From: Fasciolopsis buskii
Lineage: Eukaryota; Platyhelminthes; Trematoda; Plagiorchiida; Fasciolidae
Reading direction: 5' to 3'
Assembly: GCA_008360955.1 (NCBI GenBank)
Contig: LUCM01006585.1
Span: 46,313-110,312 of the forward strand
Length of the DNA: 64,000 nt
Shown one piece after another: positions 23,731-36,352 of this stretch; within the stretch, counting starts at the first letter, position 1; each line of letters opens with the position of its first letter. The position numbers and the translations under genes were made by a program. Below the pieces are notes generated by a model. The model ran no database searches and was not told the DNA's origin. It saw nothing but the letters and a program-made list of their open reading frames with translations.

Positions 23731-26700
23731 CTCCGACACCTAGTTTCCATGATGTGCCCAAACTCGATCACTGAGTCTTGGTATGTGTACGTGATTCTTT
23801 GCATCATGATTAAATCTCCTCACAGTTGGAATCAGAGAAAATTATCTAGGGAACTACTATTAACTTGCATGCCGTGGTTTTCAACCTCACATGAAATAAA
23901 CAGAAACAAAGGACCTGCCATGAACGTTCGTCGTCTTATTTTATAGAGGATGGTCATTAATTGTGGATCAATGAACCGGTATTACACAGTGATGCTTTTT
24001 TGATACGAAATTGTATAGCTGAATGGGAAAAATTTTCCGTTTTGAAGTTTGAAACTACTCAAGAATATTCGCACTCCCGAATTTCAACTTATTTATTGTT
24101 GGGCAAACTAAAATTAGATAACGTTAGCTGAGTCCTTCTGCATCGTCAATGTAACACAAATGTTATTTTGTTTTCCGCTCTCCAGGTCAACGTACACCAC
24201 ATTCAGCGTAGATTCGCCTAGGGCCAAAGCAAAAAGCGGATATTGCGAAAGCAAAAAGACCTAAGTCATCAAATCGATTTGGACCAAAAACGGTCCAAAA
24301 TGGAAACAAAATGAGGGTGACTATACCAGATTTGTGAAGAACGCGCTTAAATCAAAATACTCGAAGAACAAGTTGATCGTATCCTAGTTAAATAATGAAT
24401 TAAAATAATCTAGAGGATTTGTGTGCCTATCTTTTTTGATCAGGTCACCAGAAGTAGGTAAAATTGTACCGACCGAATCTTCCTTCCATTGATTTACGGT
24501 TCTATTTTAGTCTAGAGCTAGTTGAAGATTGATTGGTGGATTACCGGACCTGAAGCCACCCCTTCAGTGAACACCAAATTGTAACCGGTATGATCTTAGG
24601 ACAATAGTGAAGTGGAAGCTTTCAAAAAATAAATCGAACGGAGTTTCGCAAGCCAATTTTCTTCACTTCATTATTTTTCTGGTTTTGAGTTCTTATGCAC
24701 TCAGATTCTCCCTCGTCATTTGGCCCCTCCCGACCAAGTGCTGTTATTCGATAACAATAGTTATGCGTATGCAATGGAGTAAGACAGATTTCTTAATAAA
24801 ACAACTTTTAAGGAATCAGTGGGTTTGTAAGAATATCGTCTAGTTTGGGCAATATACCGACTAACTTGCAAGAGACGTAATACGGTTATTTAAATAAAAC
24901 CAAAAGGTTTGCTTGACTCACTGTAGCTTCATCCGAAAAATCAATAAATATTCAATTGAACTGACAATTTAAAAAAACGTTCCAAGTGTTTATCTTTTAC
25001 TCTTGCCATTCGTAATCCCAACAAGTGAAAATAAATAAACCTTGATTTATTCTACAATGAAATAGAATGGACTAGCAAAACAAAAGGACTCTGCTTCTAT
25101 CTGTTCCCAACGGTTTGTTCGTAAATGACCAGACTGGTGCAAATCCGCCGATCTCCAGCTGTGATGCTGACCTCTAGTGAAAGAACATCTATGCAGCGCT
25201 ACTCAGTCAAGTTGCTCGGAAAGAACAGATATAAGCGGAAACGGGAGGCTTTGACTGATTATATATGATTAAACATTTGCATTTAATAGAAACGACAATG
25301 GGACAGTATCACACACGTTGTCTTATGATTTATTAACCTTGAACAACCTGTGACCTTTAGAATGGTTACTGCATGCTCAAATATTCTAGAAGTTTATTTA
25401 TGATGACCGAGAATGTACATGCTAACTAATGCGAACATGTAAAGACAGGATTAGAGAAGTAAACCTCCCTGCCGGTAAAGAGCAAGTGAGAACATCTTAA
25501 AATTAAACAACTCCCAGTTGGCATTGGACAGAATCTAACGAAATCTAATAAAACTAATTATTCGCTCAGTTTCCGATCCCAGCTGCACTGATTAAACTTT
25601 GTGGGCATTTCACAGCATGTGAGCTCTGATTTTCACGGCTCACACCTTAGAATACTTATCCTGGTGTTCAGTGTGACTTGTTCTCCTTTCTTGTACCAGG
25701 GGCTTATTCCTGATTTGTATGAAGACATTTACGTTTATTAACTGATCATCCTGCAGGTAGTTTCTCCTTACTTTTATATTATAAAGGCATTGACTTTAAA
25801 AAACCTGAATAGGGTTAAGAAAACAATGACCTTTCTACAAGTTGCGAACTGTCTGGACCTATGAATGTCTACACAGCGGGTAGGTTCGTTACCATGAAAA
25901 ATGTGTACATTCGACTGAAAATTGCCTTGAGAAAAACTAGACTTGTAGCCCAAAGAATCAACTCATTATTTCTTAGACATACAATGTAGTTTTTGACAAA
26001 ATACTGCCGTATAAAGAAAGCATCCATTATCTTAACAATATATATCAGCAAATATATACGTGAGGTTAGTTTCAAACAACAGTACTTATCGAGAAAAAAA
26101 GGCAACTTGAACATCCCGAAAACACTAACGCTTCGCTCTCTTTGAAAGTTACCATTTGAGCGTGGTCGAAAATTTCACAAATCTGCATTTCCCGGGATTG
26201 TTTCTTGAGCTTCCTACTTCCATCAGAAACTGGTACCAACATCGAGCTGACAATGCATATGTGAGCAAGTGAGTTCAAAGTATTACAAAATTCGAAAAGT
26301 GCCCAGTTTCAGTTCTGTAAAGATCCATCAAAAAATCAAGCGAACTTTGGCAAAACTCAATGATTTCCACCTACGGGATCCGCAAAACTTAAAATGAGCT
26401 TAACTCAGAAAGGTTGACTAAAACTATCGCTAGTAAACAAGTCAATTTCGTCGCTTAGTTTTGCTAAGCCATGGGACCCCACTGAAGGAAATCCTTATAA
26501 AGGGTCAGCAGTGAAAATGAGTCTTAGAAGGACATTTCAGTGGCATAGAATGGACACTAAAGGCCAACAAACAGATAATTCTAAATCAAATTTGCCAGCG
26601 AAGGTAGGGTAAAAGAGGGATCTACATTTTGGGCTCTACGCTCAAAATTCACATTCCAGTTGGTGTACTGATCACGTCGATCATAGTGGTTATACTCATG

Positions 26701-29583
26701 ATACGTCGCATCACTGTTGCTTACGGCCCACTTTCGCACTTGGCTCATGGACACTTAAAATGAATCAAAAATAATTCGCACCGACATCAAAGCCGCAGCT
26801 GAAATTAATCCGTAATTAATAGTTTAAGCTTCGCTAGTGTCCTTGTCCTACTAGTCATGTGCATATAATATGCTAGTTACAACAAACCCAAATTTTGGGC
26901 CGTACGTCGTCGGTCAGAGGATTACGATATCTTTCTTTAAGAAACAAGTCGGTAGAATTTTCCGTTAAAATGCTAAGCTTCGTAATTATTTACCGAGCAA
27001 AGCTCGCAAATGAAAACTGTAAAACTAATCTCTATTCAGACCTGAATTGTTTTCCTATGGTTTTTCGGCAAACCCTTTCCAACGAAGTGAACTTTTAGTG
27101 ACCTGGTAGCTGGGTAAAAGCAAAAAAACGCAAACTGCTCTTACGGTTACACCTGGAACAATTGTTTCTATACCAAATATTCATGAAAACCTAATTTCCC
27201 TGGTTTGCACTGCCATAACCGAAATTTCCTGGAAGAAGTGATTCCCAGAATACTTGCTGGTCTGAACTTTAATGAACAGAATATGAAAGCCTGTAAGAAG
27301 CGTATTTATTGTAAAACCTTTAATAATGAGAATGATGCTTATCAGGAGGCAGATAACACAATATTTGTCCTATTAGAGAAAATAACTGTTGGTTGAGGTT
27401 TCACAATCTCCAACTGACATCCTCCCCGATAGATGATCATTAGTGGAGCAAAACATCTTAAATAAGCTCCCAGGGGAGTAGAGGCTTTCTCTTCTATTGG
27501 ATTTTACTTTTACTTTTTTGGGAAAAGAGCAAAGAATAGCCCAATTTGTGGAGAAACGAAAGAACTTCATAACAGTGAGAATCGATGATGACTTTAGGAA
27601 GTTTGTGCACCTGGACGTCTGTAACTCCTTTACTCAAAAGCGTAAACTGGAATGAGCCGTAATAATGCTAGGACACGCATCATCAAAACATCACGGAATA
27701 ATCCTGAAGCGATGTTACAAAAATGCAGACAGCAGGCTGAATGTTGTAACTGGACATCACTTTCGGTTTAATTACAAGGGGTAAACAAATAAGGTCGAAA
27801 GTGATGCACTCAAAGTTTTTCCCTCTTATTATTTTCATATTTCTAATATTTGTGATGCATAAAACATCAGTAAACACCATGGATCCGTTTACTGGTTTTC
27901 CCAGTTTGTTTCGTTTGCAAACTACAATAAGACCAGTTAAAAGTGAATGATCTAGGTCATTTGAGTAAACGCATCGGAGCTTGAATTATGTTATTCTAGA
28001 GGAGAATGAAAATTTCATAAACGCTTTTGGAAGGGTCCTATAATTTATCCTACTTTTCATTCATTTCTGGTAGAAAGCTTGTTTGTCAAACATGATTGCT
28101 TACTTTTTGAGCGTTCTATCCTTGGTTGCACTCTTATTTATAAGCTAGAATTATCTGGCGTCTAATAACTATGGTCGACGTCAAACGGGTAAATTTTCGT
28201 TTGGGAATGATACTGATTCACAGCAAAGGCGACTTACCTCGAGATAATCTAAACGTGCTGTTTTAACAGTTCTCATTTTTGGAAGGAATGAGCTAACGAA
28301 TGAGAGATAAACAGTAAAATATTTTGCTACTACAACGTAGGGGATAATGAACATCTCAAAAACTTCTCTCGCTTTTTAATTTTGTTTTTAGTGTTTCTCA
28401 GAATTTTAATCTAAATGCTACCAACTCTTACATCAGATTAAATTAATAAAAATTTCACAAGAGCACGGGTTTTGTGGAGGAAATCAATCATATCCGAAAT
28501 CGACCACAGAGTTGCTTAAGTCCATTTTAAAAGCTTACGGCAATTGTTTTCTCCTGACGCAGACTACCAACAATATTTCAAGCTTCATTAGATAGAGTTG
28601 AATAATAGTTAAACATTTCAGGTGCCAACGGATAGATTAAAGGCGCAATAAACCAGGGGTATAAGCATCATGTGTAACAGTAGAAAGTACTGATTGGCTT
28701 AATCTGGCGAACCGTTTGTTCTGTTAATGGATGCGAAGCAAATGGTGGTTTGCAGAACAAACAAAATAGAACACTTTTAGAGGAACATTGCGTAAAATAT
28801 TATTACGCCTTCCTAATCCTATCCAAGTTGATCTCCCTCATAATACTAAGAGGGGGAAAGCCTCAAAACTAGATAAAAGAGAATGCTCCGTGAATAAGAA
28901 TAATTTTTTCGTTGTGATAACGGAAGTATTCCCTTCAGCCTGAGACAGAAAATAATATAAACAAACGAGTTAGTCCTCGGATTTACTTTATCAGAATCTT
29001 GTCTTGAGAAGAGTGGTGGTCTTTCAATTTGACGCAGAGCCCAATTAGGTGCAGAGTGTGGTTCATATAAAAGCACCACAGCTTGAATCTTGATCCTATT
29101 CAAAATGTTTCGTGTTCTGCAGTGATAATTTAATGAGTCACTCAATTAGTGGATACTGACGCGAAAATTTCTAAACCTTTTGGAGTATGAGGCAAAAATT
29201 TTACATCGAAGTTATTGCACACCACACCAATATGTTCAAAACATTACTGCCGTTGTTTAGCGATGCTAGATCTATAGAAATAGATGATTCGAATTATTGC
29301 GTGTAAATCTCGCTCTGCTCTCCTTGGGGGATCTTACTTTGTCATGGTTGAAGTGAACATATGATGGCTAGCAAGTGATATCGGCTATATTCTTAGCTTA
29401 TTTGCTGGTTAGATAAATGCAAAACCTGCGGTCCATTAGCGAGAACAATTGCCAGTTCACGCCGACTACAAGGAACAGAGATTGGTGTTCTTACTAACCA
29501 AAACAAAACGTGTTCACATAGAGCCTTTTGCATGAGTTTTGACAAGATCCCTACGTATATATATCAGTAGATTCAAAAATTTG
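23731..29583. other. no confident gene or repeat
   Basis: Mostly AT-rich. A short plus-strand open frame at 27205-27396 has protein-like composition (acidic, Asn-rich) but no identifiable domain and no clear splice borders. I see no mobile-element motif. Confidence 0.35.
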
Positions 29584-29700
29584 TGTTGGCCGTAGCTCAG
29601 ATGGCTGGTTTTCATGAAATTCTGATCGCTCATCTTGGATTTTAGGTCTCAAACGTTTCAGCACCAGTCCAGGTTACATCGCCAGTGCAAATGCACTGGA
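29584..29700 (+). mobile_element. tRNA-like head, SINE candidate (different family)
   Basis: GGCCGTAGCTCAGATGGCTGG at 29587-29607 is a good A box/D-arm. A degenerate B box (AGGTCTCAAACG) follows about 40 bases later. Downstream CCAGTGCAAATGCACTGG is a small palindrome. It does not share the body or tail of family A. The acceptor stem does not pair, so it is not a working tRNA gene. Confidence 0.45.
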
Positions 29701-31609
29701 CTGTTCGTCCTGATAGAAGCACATACATTTTCTTATCTCAGTTTTCTTAACGCAGTTTTGCGGTTCCATTTGCTTCCATCAGCTTTCCAGATGCACATCC
29801 GTTATCCAGTTTTATTTATTGGCACCTTGAAAAAGCATCATCTGCAGTTTATTCATTGTAGAAAAATTTGCTTTTGTTTTTTTTCGACCTTGATTATTGG
29901 AAAATTGCCTAATGGAAAGGTACTCGGTGTTTGCCAACATACAACCTTTTCTTTTATCTTTTACTTCCCTTAATAATGAAATAAAAATGTACATCATTTT
30001 TCAGGACCGTATCCGCTTGGCCATCTAGCAAATCTTGATTTAGATTTGGAGATGACGGTCGGTTTATACTCTGCCGGAGTAGTACCCAAACTGTTTTCGA
30101 AATATTCACCTGTATTGAACTGCATGTCTTACCAGTGTTCGTGGTGTCAAGCTGCGTGAAGTGTTTCTTTTTTTACTTCACTTCTTGTGCAAATCAATCA
30201 ACAGGCAAGCAGAGCTTGTAAACCTGTCCATGCTATCGAAAATATTTTCGCATAAACCCAAAATTTTTTACAAATAATATTATTCTGATATACCGTTCAA
30301 AACTTGTTCACAAATGCATCAAATCCCGGTGAAAGTGGAGCAGAAGAGATGACGGAACAAGTCCAACAGCGACTTATTGTCAATGATTTCACTTCATTAC
30401 TAGCGACAAAAATCAATTTTTAATCTAGTATTTAGTTACTTGCGCTGCTCTCAAACAACCCATCTACGTCGAATATCAGTTTGTTACCTGGTGGCTTCTT
30501 TCCCTGATATGAACTCTTTGCATTGCAGCAAATTGCATCTAGAGGCGATTTTCTCTGATCAGACCATACGAGAAATTCATAAACACAACTGCAATTCCCT
30601 TGCATCTCTTTGATGAAAAAGCACTATTTCCATGTGCGCTGATCTTGGAGCAGGTAAGTTGAAGTTATCATCATGATAGATTGCTTCAGTAAAATTTCTG
30701 TTGAGTCTTTGGCGGGACTTCTTTACCGTCTGCGACTAGTCGCCTGAGAGCCACAGTCGCCCGTTATCGCCCGCTGACCAACTAACAAATCATAGCATTG
30801 AAAATCTCTGCGCTCGTCAGTTTTCACAGCATTCGGTTTCCTATATCATTTGAGAAACAGTGTTTAGTGATGCCTCTGCCGGGACGAATTCGTACCCTAA
30901 TCTCGGATCTCGGCTTCGTCCATACCTCGGACAAAGTATCGGTCGCCTCTAGGAACATTCGGTGGTGAAAATATAGTAAAGAAGTAAGCAAGCAAGATTT
31001 GAGTAAACACTATTCACCTATGCGAAAATCTACGTCCAGTTAGTTGTAATGAATCACTGTATATTAACTGCGAACATCGCCTGCTCCGGATAAACATCTG
31101 TCAGTCACATGCCAGCTCAGCATAAATATGCTATTTGCATGAGTGATCACGGAAATCACACGCCGATATTAACCCAAAGGGAAGACAAAGTTTGGCGAAG
31201 GATATAAAACGAATGGTGATCTGAAATTTAAAACCTGACTAAGGCGTCACAACAAACTTCCAATCGTATTGTATTCAAGGGCGTGGTCAGAAGTCATCAG
31301 AGTTATTCCTTCCATCCCAATGGGATTAATCACACTACGAGTAGCGGAAACATTCGAACTATTGAAATGTAGGACCTCTGTGCTATTCCGGTCTGACCGT
31401 ATATAAGTTCAGTGAACGATTTTTCTGCTGCTCACCCACCATATTTTTCAGCAACATTTACCTGCAGTTATAACTTTAACGCAGAAACTGTCAAACGTCT
31501 AAAAGTAGTATTTAAAAGTGCCCGTCTTTTGACGTAAGTTATATATATATGTATATATAATAGTCTGCAGTAGTAATTAGAACAATTGAATTTACACCAT
31601 GATTCCCAA
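29701..31609. other. no gene; possible LINE/SINE 3' tail near 30981-30998
   Basis: The run GTAAAGAAGTAAGCAAGCAAG at 30978-30998 looks like the short tandem tail that ends many flatworm retroposons, but no coding end was recognised before it. A short TA/TG tract lies at 31539-31559. I see nothing else. Confidence 0.3.
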
Positions 31610-31760
31610 CCAAGGTAGGCTCATCGCGGAATGCGTTCTATAGAATTGGAAATGCGCTTGAGCACTACACCTCCGAAAGTCGAGGCCGAGGGCTGCAGTC
31701 AAACCGGCCGCCTTCAGCTTACCGGGTAGATTGTCTACCACTGAGCGACGGTAGACGCGA
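31610..31760 (-). mobile_element. tRNA-like SINE candidate on the minus strand
   Basis: Read on the minus strand, CGCTCAGTGGTAGA gives an A box, and CCGGTTTGACTGCAG gives a B-box-like block about 35 bases on, a tRNA-like spacing. The inverted palindromic GTCTACC/GGTAGAC pair flanks the D-arm. The open frame of 98 codons here on the same strand overlaps the repeat and is not taken as a gene. Confidence 0.45.
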
Positions 31761-32176
31761 TTCCCGAAAGTAAGTGAAATTCCGTTGTTATCCGAACCGT
31801 AATTCCATTGAAAAACAACAACCAACCTGGGTTTAATCACCGGATCGACCTGGTCGGTCACAATCCAAGGGAAGAACGATGTACACATGAGTGAGATCTA
31901 AAGAACTTCGGGGTTCATCTGCATTTGTTTTGGGTGGTACGACCATCCAGACGTCATATACTGAGAGAGGTCAGCCGTCGCATTATGGCCGGTAGCGTCC
32001 ACCTTTGGATGCCCAAAGCGCGGGTGTATTTTCTACTCCATATACTTTTAACTTCTGTTTATCTCAATCACTAGCTCCAGAGCCTCCATTTAGTCTTATT
32101 GACTCACATACAATCCCATCCCGCTTAATCAACCGAAAACAATTAAATGGCCTCTGGCTGTCCAATACAATTGTTT
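31761..32176. other. no gene seen
   Basis: Intervening sequence between two SINE-like copies; short plus-strand open frame without domain. Confidence 0.35.
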
Positions 32177-32358
32177 CCGGTGGTAGCCGAACGGATAAGA
32201 TTGTGACGTTTGGACATGAAGGTCGTGAGTTTGAATCTTCCCACCGCCGATCAACTTCCCCACTTGGCAGCCCTCTGCTTGCCGCGACCTCCTTCCTGAA
32301 AATGGATGTACAGTGTTGTTACATTAATAAAGGAAGTAAAAGATAAAAAGATAAAAGA
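32177..32358 (+). mobile_element. tRNA-derived SINE (family A), second copy
   Basis: The head starts CCGGTGGTAGCCGAACGGAT and closes CCCACCGCCG, so the acceptor-like ends pair. The B box is worn (AGTTTGAATCTTC). The body TTCCTGAAAATGGATGTACA and the tail ATTAATAAAGGAAGTAAAAG, then AAAAG repeats, match the copies at 23541 and 34434. Confidence 0.75.
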
Positions 32359-34433
32359 TTTGTCAGAAATTATTTACATAGGTCACACAAGAGAGAGTTC
32401 ATTGACAAGTTCCCCCATCTCTTGGACACTGCCGCGTGTTTGATGTTCACCTCGACCGTTGCCCTCGTTCGCCTTTGAGCTAGTCACGGAGCAGATCATA
32501 CTTCATTGGCTCCCCGCCTTGCTTTCTGGTTTACAGTGTATCAGGTCTTTAGCTTGTGTTATTCACTTAAGTGCAGCCGGGCTTGTGGGACAGTCCTACT
32601 TCCCAGAAATGATCCGTCCTCATTGTCACGTAACTCATTGGACCGGATCGAAGCGGCTTTGCAATTTAGCTCCAGCTCGTAGCCCCACTTTATATGAATG
32701 AGATTCGGTTCCTCGACTCACCCCGAAACATATGTTCGAAAGCGTTCAACAGCATGCGATGATCATTCGCCCGGTCGTCGACGTCATAAAGTAGTTCCGG
32801 TAACGATCAGGATAGCCATCTGGCCTTGGATTACTTAGTGTATTGAGACAATGTTATGTTGATACTATAGTGAATTCGCTTTGTTTGCGCAAAGTCGTAT
32901 ACTGAAGTCTTACCATTAATGATTTCAGAACAACAAAATCAACGTCTTCAAGTGATTTCAAGAATCGGTAAAAGCCTAGCGGATGGCTCTGAATAAATCA
33001 TCAACGTTTCACTTGATGTCCTGGGATGTTTCTTTTTTCTGCAACTGAAATCCAAGTGGCTTCCCCACCAACTTCCTCAGATATTCAGTGCGGTGCTATT
33101 TTTGCACAGTGTAATGCGTTTCCTATTTGTTTCCATGGCTTTGTGCGACTATGGCCTGAATGACACACTCAGGGAAGCTGAAACGAGTCTGTAAAGCTTC
33201 ACAGATTGCCCAATCCAATTGGGTTTACTGCATATGCCCTGTTCGGTCGTCTCGTTCTCCTTCTTCACCAGCCGTAAACTAGAAGTTGGAATGTGACCGC
33301 TGAATGCTCCCTCTTTTGCACAATATATGATTGAATGCATTACTGGCTCTTCATGACTTTTCAACTCATTGTGCACTATCAAGCTGTCATGCGCTTAACA
33401 TCACTAGTATATTAGTTGATTGTTCAGTTTCGCCGCACCTTCGGTGCGCTAATGCATTCGTCTATTCAGTAATACTTGCAAATTTACTGTACTAAGAAGG
33501 ACTCACCCTTTACAATCACAATTTTTAGTCACCGCACAAACCCAAATGTAAATATTATTCTTTAAAAATGACATGAGAAGTGACACCGGATAAAAGAATC
33601 ACCTTCTCTGATGGCACTCACGAACTGGACTGCTCCAAGTACGATTCATTAATTGCTGTTGGGTTCTAGTCACGGTCATTCATTTGTACGTACACTTTAT
33701 TCAGAATGCCCGGACAGATAAGGAGAAACAGTCATAGTGAAACAAAATTGACAGCACCATTCATGAAGTCGAAACACAAAGCTCCCCATTTTTTCGAGTT
33801 AACTCGTGACGAGCTTTGCATCTGATCTCAAATGCAGCTTCCTCTGAAAACCAATTGCCTCTGGATTAAAATGATTTCCACTTTCACAAACTGAACCAAT
33901 CTACCTAATTCAACTTTTCTCGCATAATCTGGTCACGATGAGCAAAATTTCACAATGCTGATGATTCTCCAAACAATGGTGTATGACAACACCTATGACA
34001 AATGAATTTTTCTGGTACATTTGAAGACGACCATCACGAGATTGTTTCTGATCCACAGTTTGTCACATTTTTGATCAAAATTTATGGAGTACTTAACTGC
34101 GTTGCATTTTCGAGAAGTGCTCTCGATAGTCTCGTTTCCGAAATCATGTTTTATTTATTATTATTAAACGTACCGAGCATGATTACATACAGAAGACCTC
34201 GATAACAGAAATCGGTGGCAGATGAAAAGGTACAGATATGAAGTGGGAAGGAGCACTAATAAAACTTTAAAACGATTGTAAGCTTATAGCCAAAAACATG
34301 GAGAGCCGAACAAATTACATCAAGTGCCCCAAACGGAAAAAGGAATGCAATAAAGAAAACTAAAGTAATGCATGTGCACTGTTGATCTCTTGACAGAACT
34401 TTCGAACAAATCAACCAGGAGGAAACGCCCTAG
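32359..34433. other. no gene seen
   Basis: GC is a little higher at 32.4-32.8 kb, but no domain or splice-consistent exon was recognised on either strand. The minus open frame 33149-33382 has protein-like composition only. Confidence 0.35.
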
Positions 34434-34616
34434 CCGGTGGTGGCCAGGCCGATGAGATCGTGTCGTTTGGGCCTGACAGTCACGGATTAAAACCTCCCAC
34501 CGCCGGTTAGCTTTTCCTCTTAGCAGCCTTCTGTTGGCCGCGGCTCCCTTCCTGAAAATTGATGTACATTGTTATTTCATTAATAAAAAGGAAGTAAATG
34601 ATTAAAAAAGAAAAAG
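34434..34616 (+). mobile_element. tRNA-derived SINE (family A), third copy
   Basis: The ends CCGGTGGTGGCC and CCCACCGCCGG pair as in the copy at 32177. The B box is degenerate (GGATTAAAACC). The body CTCCCTTCCTGAAAATTGAT and the tail CATTAATAAAAAGGAAGTAA are nearly the same as in the copy at 32177, followed by an A-rich tract. The shared form with the 32177 head against the 23541 head suggests two subfamilies. Confidence 0.75.
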
Positions 34617-34863
34617 ACTCTTCAAATACTGTTTTGCGTAGGTGTTGAGACATTTCCATATGGACTGAGACGGTGTGCTTATTACTACCCTTTGTTCTGT
34701 CATGTTTATTGAGATTTTCGCGAAATGATCTGCTTGGTGGTTGAGCAAAAGTTATTGTTGTTTTGTTTGCCAAACTTTCGAGCTCCTTTCGACGGGCATT
34801 ATTCGAGCTCAGCTGAATAACCATTGATTTCATTGTTGCACTGGTTTCGTAACCCATTTCCAT
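34617..34863 (-). CDS. unidentified open frame abutting a SINE
   Basis: An ATG at 34863, preceded in frame by TAA, opens about 80 codons beginning MEMGYETSATMKSMVIQ before the frame runs into the antisense of the SINE tail. Residues 20-60 are charged and polar (RRKELESLANK, SFRENLNKHDRTKG) and look more protein-like than most open frames here. No domain, signal peptide or membrane segment is seen, and no clear donor was found before the SINE. It may be an exon into whose 3' side the SINE inserted, a piece of an unrecognised mobile element, or chance. Confidence 0.22.
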
Positions 34864-35217
34864 TTAAACAGTAAACAGGTTCTTTTTCTACAATCAGATC
34901 ATAAATAGTATCTTCCACCCGATTTCTATCACCCACACTGGTGTTCAGCAAAACATACAAACGCCATGACCGAATGGCAACCTTACTTGAAACATCAGTC
35001 TATTTATTGTTGCTTTGAAGACGTAAAAATACCAAGTGGCTTGTTGTTGTGGTGCACACGGAGGCAGATATTCTTCCGAAAGCTGTTCTGATAGTCTAAT
35101 TTGAAATGCTCAAATAAGAGAAAACCACCGAAATCGGGTAGGTTGACGTTGATTTGCCGGTTTACAGTCTGAATAATACTGTATGTGCAAAAATAGCAGG
35201 TGTTTAATAGCTTTCAC
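34864..35217. other. no gene seen
   Basis: AT-rich, no feature recognised. Confidence 0.35.
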
Positions 35218-35258
35218 TTCATGAAAGAATTCACCATGTGATATCATCGTTCAACTCA
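35218..35258. repeat. 41-base direct repeat, copy 1
   Basis: Contains CACCATGTGATATCATCG and then TTCAACTCA. It recurs with 37 of 41 bases identical at 35618-35658, an offset of exactly 400 bases. Confidence 0.8.
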
Positions 35259-35284
35259 CGATAAAGAAACCATGGAAGCACTGT

Positions 35285-35412
35285 ACACCTGTTTCATCCT
35301 CGTTAGGAATCATCAGCAGTGCATATCCACCGCGCCCCAACTGGGACGCGATCCCGAACAAGAGCGAACGATTGTGAGTCGAACGCCTTAGCTATTACGC
35401 TATCGGGCAGGC
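35285..35412 (-). mobile_element. tRNA-like retroposon piece on the minus strand
   Basis: On the minus strand GATAGCGTAATAGCTAAGGCG gives an A-box-like arm, and TTGTTCGGGATCGCG gives a B-box-like arm. The plus-strand phrase TTTCATCCTCGTTAGGAATC followed by ATCAGCAGTGCATATCCACC resembles a repeat phrase I recall from schistosome genomes (family knowledge, not checked). It sits between the two 41-base direct repeats. Confidence 0.5.
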
Positions 35413-35617
35413 TCTGAACGGTTTGTTGAACTTCATCACATGATCATGTTGCACCTATTCGTCATTGATTTGCACGGTTACTGTCCGCTAGCTGACAGCG
35501 ATCGACCCCTACTCATAGATGACTTCGCTGCAGGTAGCCTAAGTACGACGAACGCCTTGGATATGACCTACACAGCTTGATTACTTGATACATTTTAGTA
35601 GTAGGAGATTGGATGTT

Positions 35618-35658
35618 TTCTTGAAATAATCCACCATGTGATATCATCGCTCAACTCA
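35618..35658. repeat. 41-base direct repeat, copy 2
   Basis: Second copy of the 35218-35258 repeat; four substitutions, no gaps. Either a partial second retroposon end or a target duplicated with the intervening DNA. Confidence 0.8.
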
Positions 35659-36297
35659 ATAAGAAAATAGATATTTATTATCCACGCAAGGCAGCTTGAT
35701 AAAAATGATTGGTTACCTGTGTCCTGCTTTACACAAAAGCTTAATGGCGAAGGGGAATGCTGATGCCAGTTGTGCGGATCATAAAACAAGAACGAGAGGA
35801 CAGCCTCTAATGGGTACCAATTTCAATTAAGCTTGGATTCATGTACCAGCAGCCATTATGTCTAACTGGACCAAGAAGAACGGGGACAGAATCCGAACTT
35901 CGTCCCAGCACATGACCAAAGAATTCTTTTTTCAAGTGGATCTATGCTTTTAGCAAAGAAATGACGAGTGACTGCTGCAGCTGATTGAAATATTAATACA
36001 TAATGTCTTTAGTAATCTTTTTTCTCTGTGTTGCAACTCCGGCTGGCTTTTGTTTCAAGTCTGTGCATAAATCACTGCAGCTGAAATACAGGTATGAATA
36101 GAGCAATACACAGTCATAATCCTGCGTGGTTAAAGGTAAATTCCTGTATAGGTAACAGGTAATGGAGTATTCAGTAGGGAAAGTAAACTAATGGGACTAA
36201 TAGAAATTTCTTATTAATGAAGCGACTACGTGCATCATTTCCAGGAAGTACTTCTGGATGCACAGTTAAAGAAAATTGGAATTAGAGAGGATTAGAA

Positions 36298-36352
36298 GCC
36301 GTGACCTACGCGGTGAAGCTATAGGACGTTCGACGGTTCGATTACCGGCGAT
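36298..36352 (+). mobile_element. tRNA-like head with box B
   Basis: TGACCTACGCGGTGAAGC is A-box-like, and ACGGTTCGATTACCGG holds a good B box (36335-36346) with a pairing T-stem. No body shared with family A was seen. Confidence 0.42.

Noticed and set aside
29635..29973. 112-codon plus frame
   Set aside because: Starts inside a tRNA-like repeat; no domain.
31592..31888. 98-codon minus frame
   Set aside because: It overlaps a tRNA-like repeat and shows no domain or splice borders.
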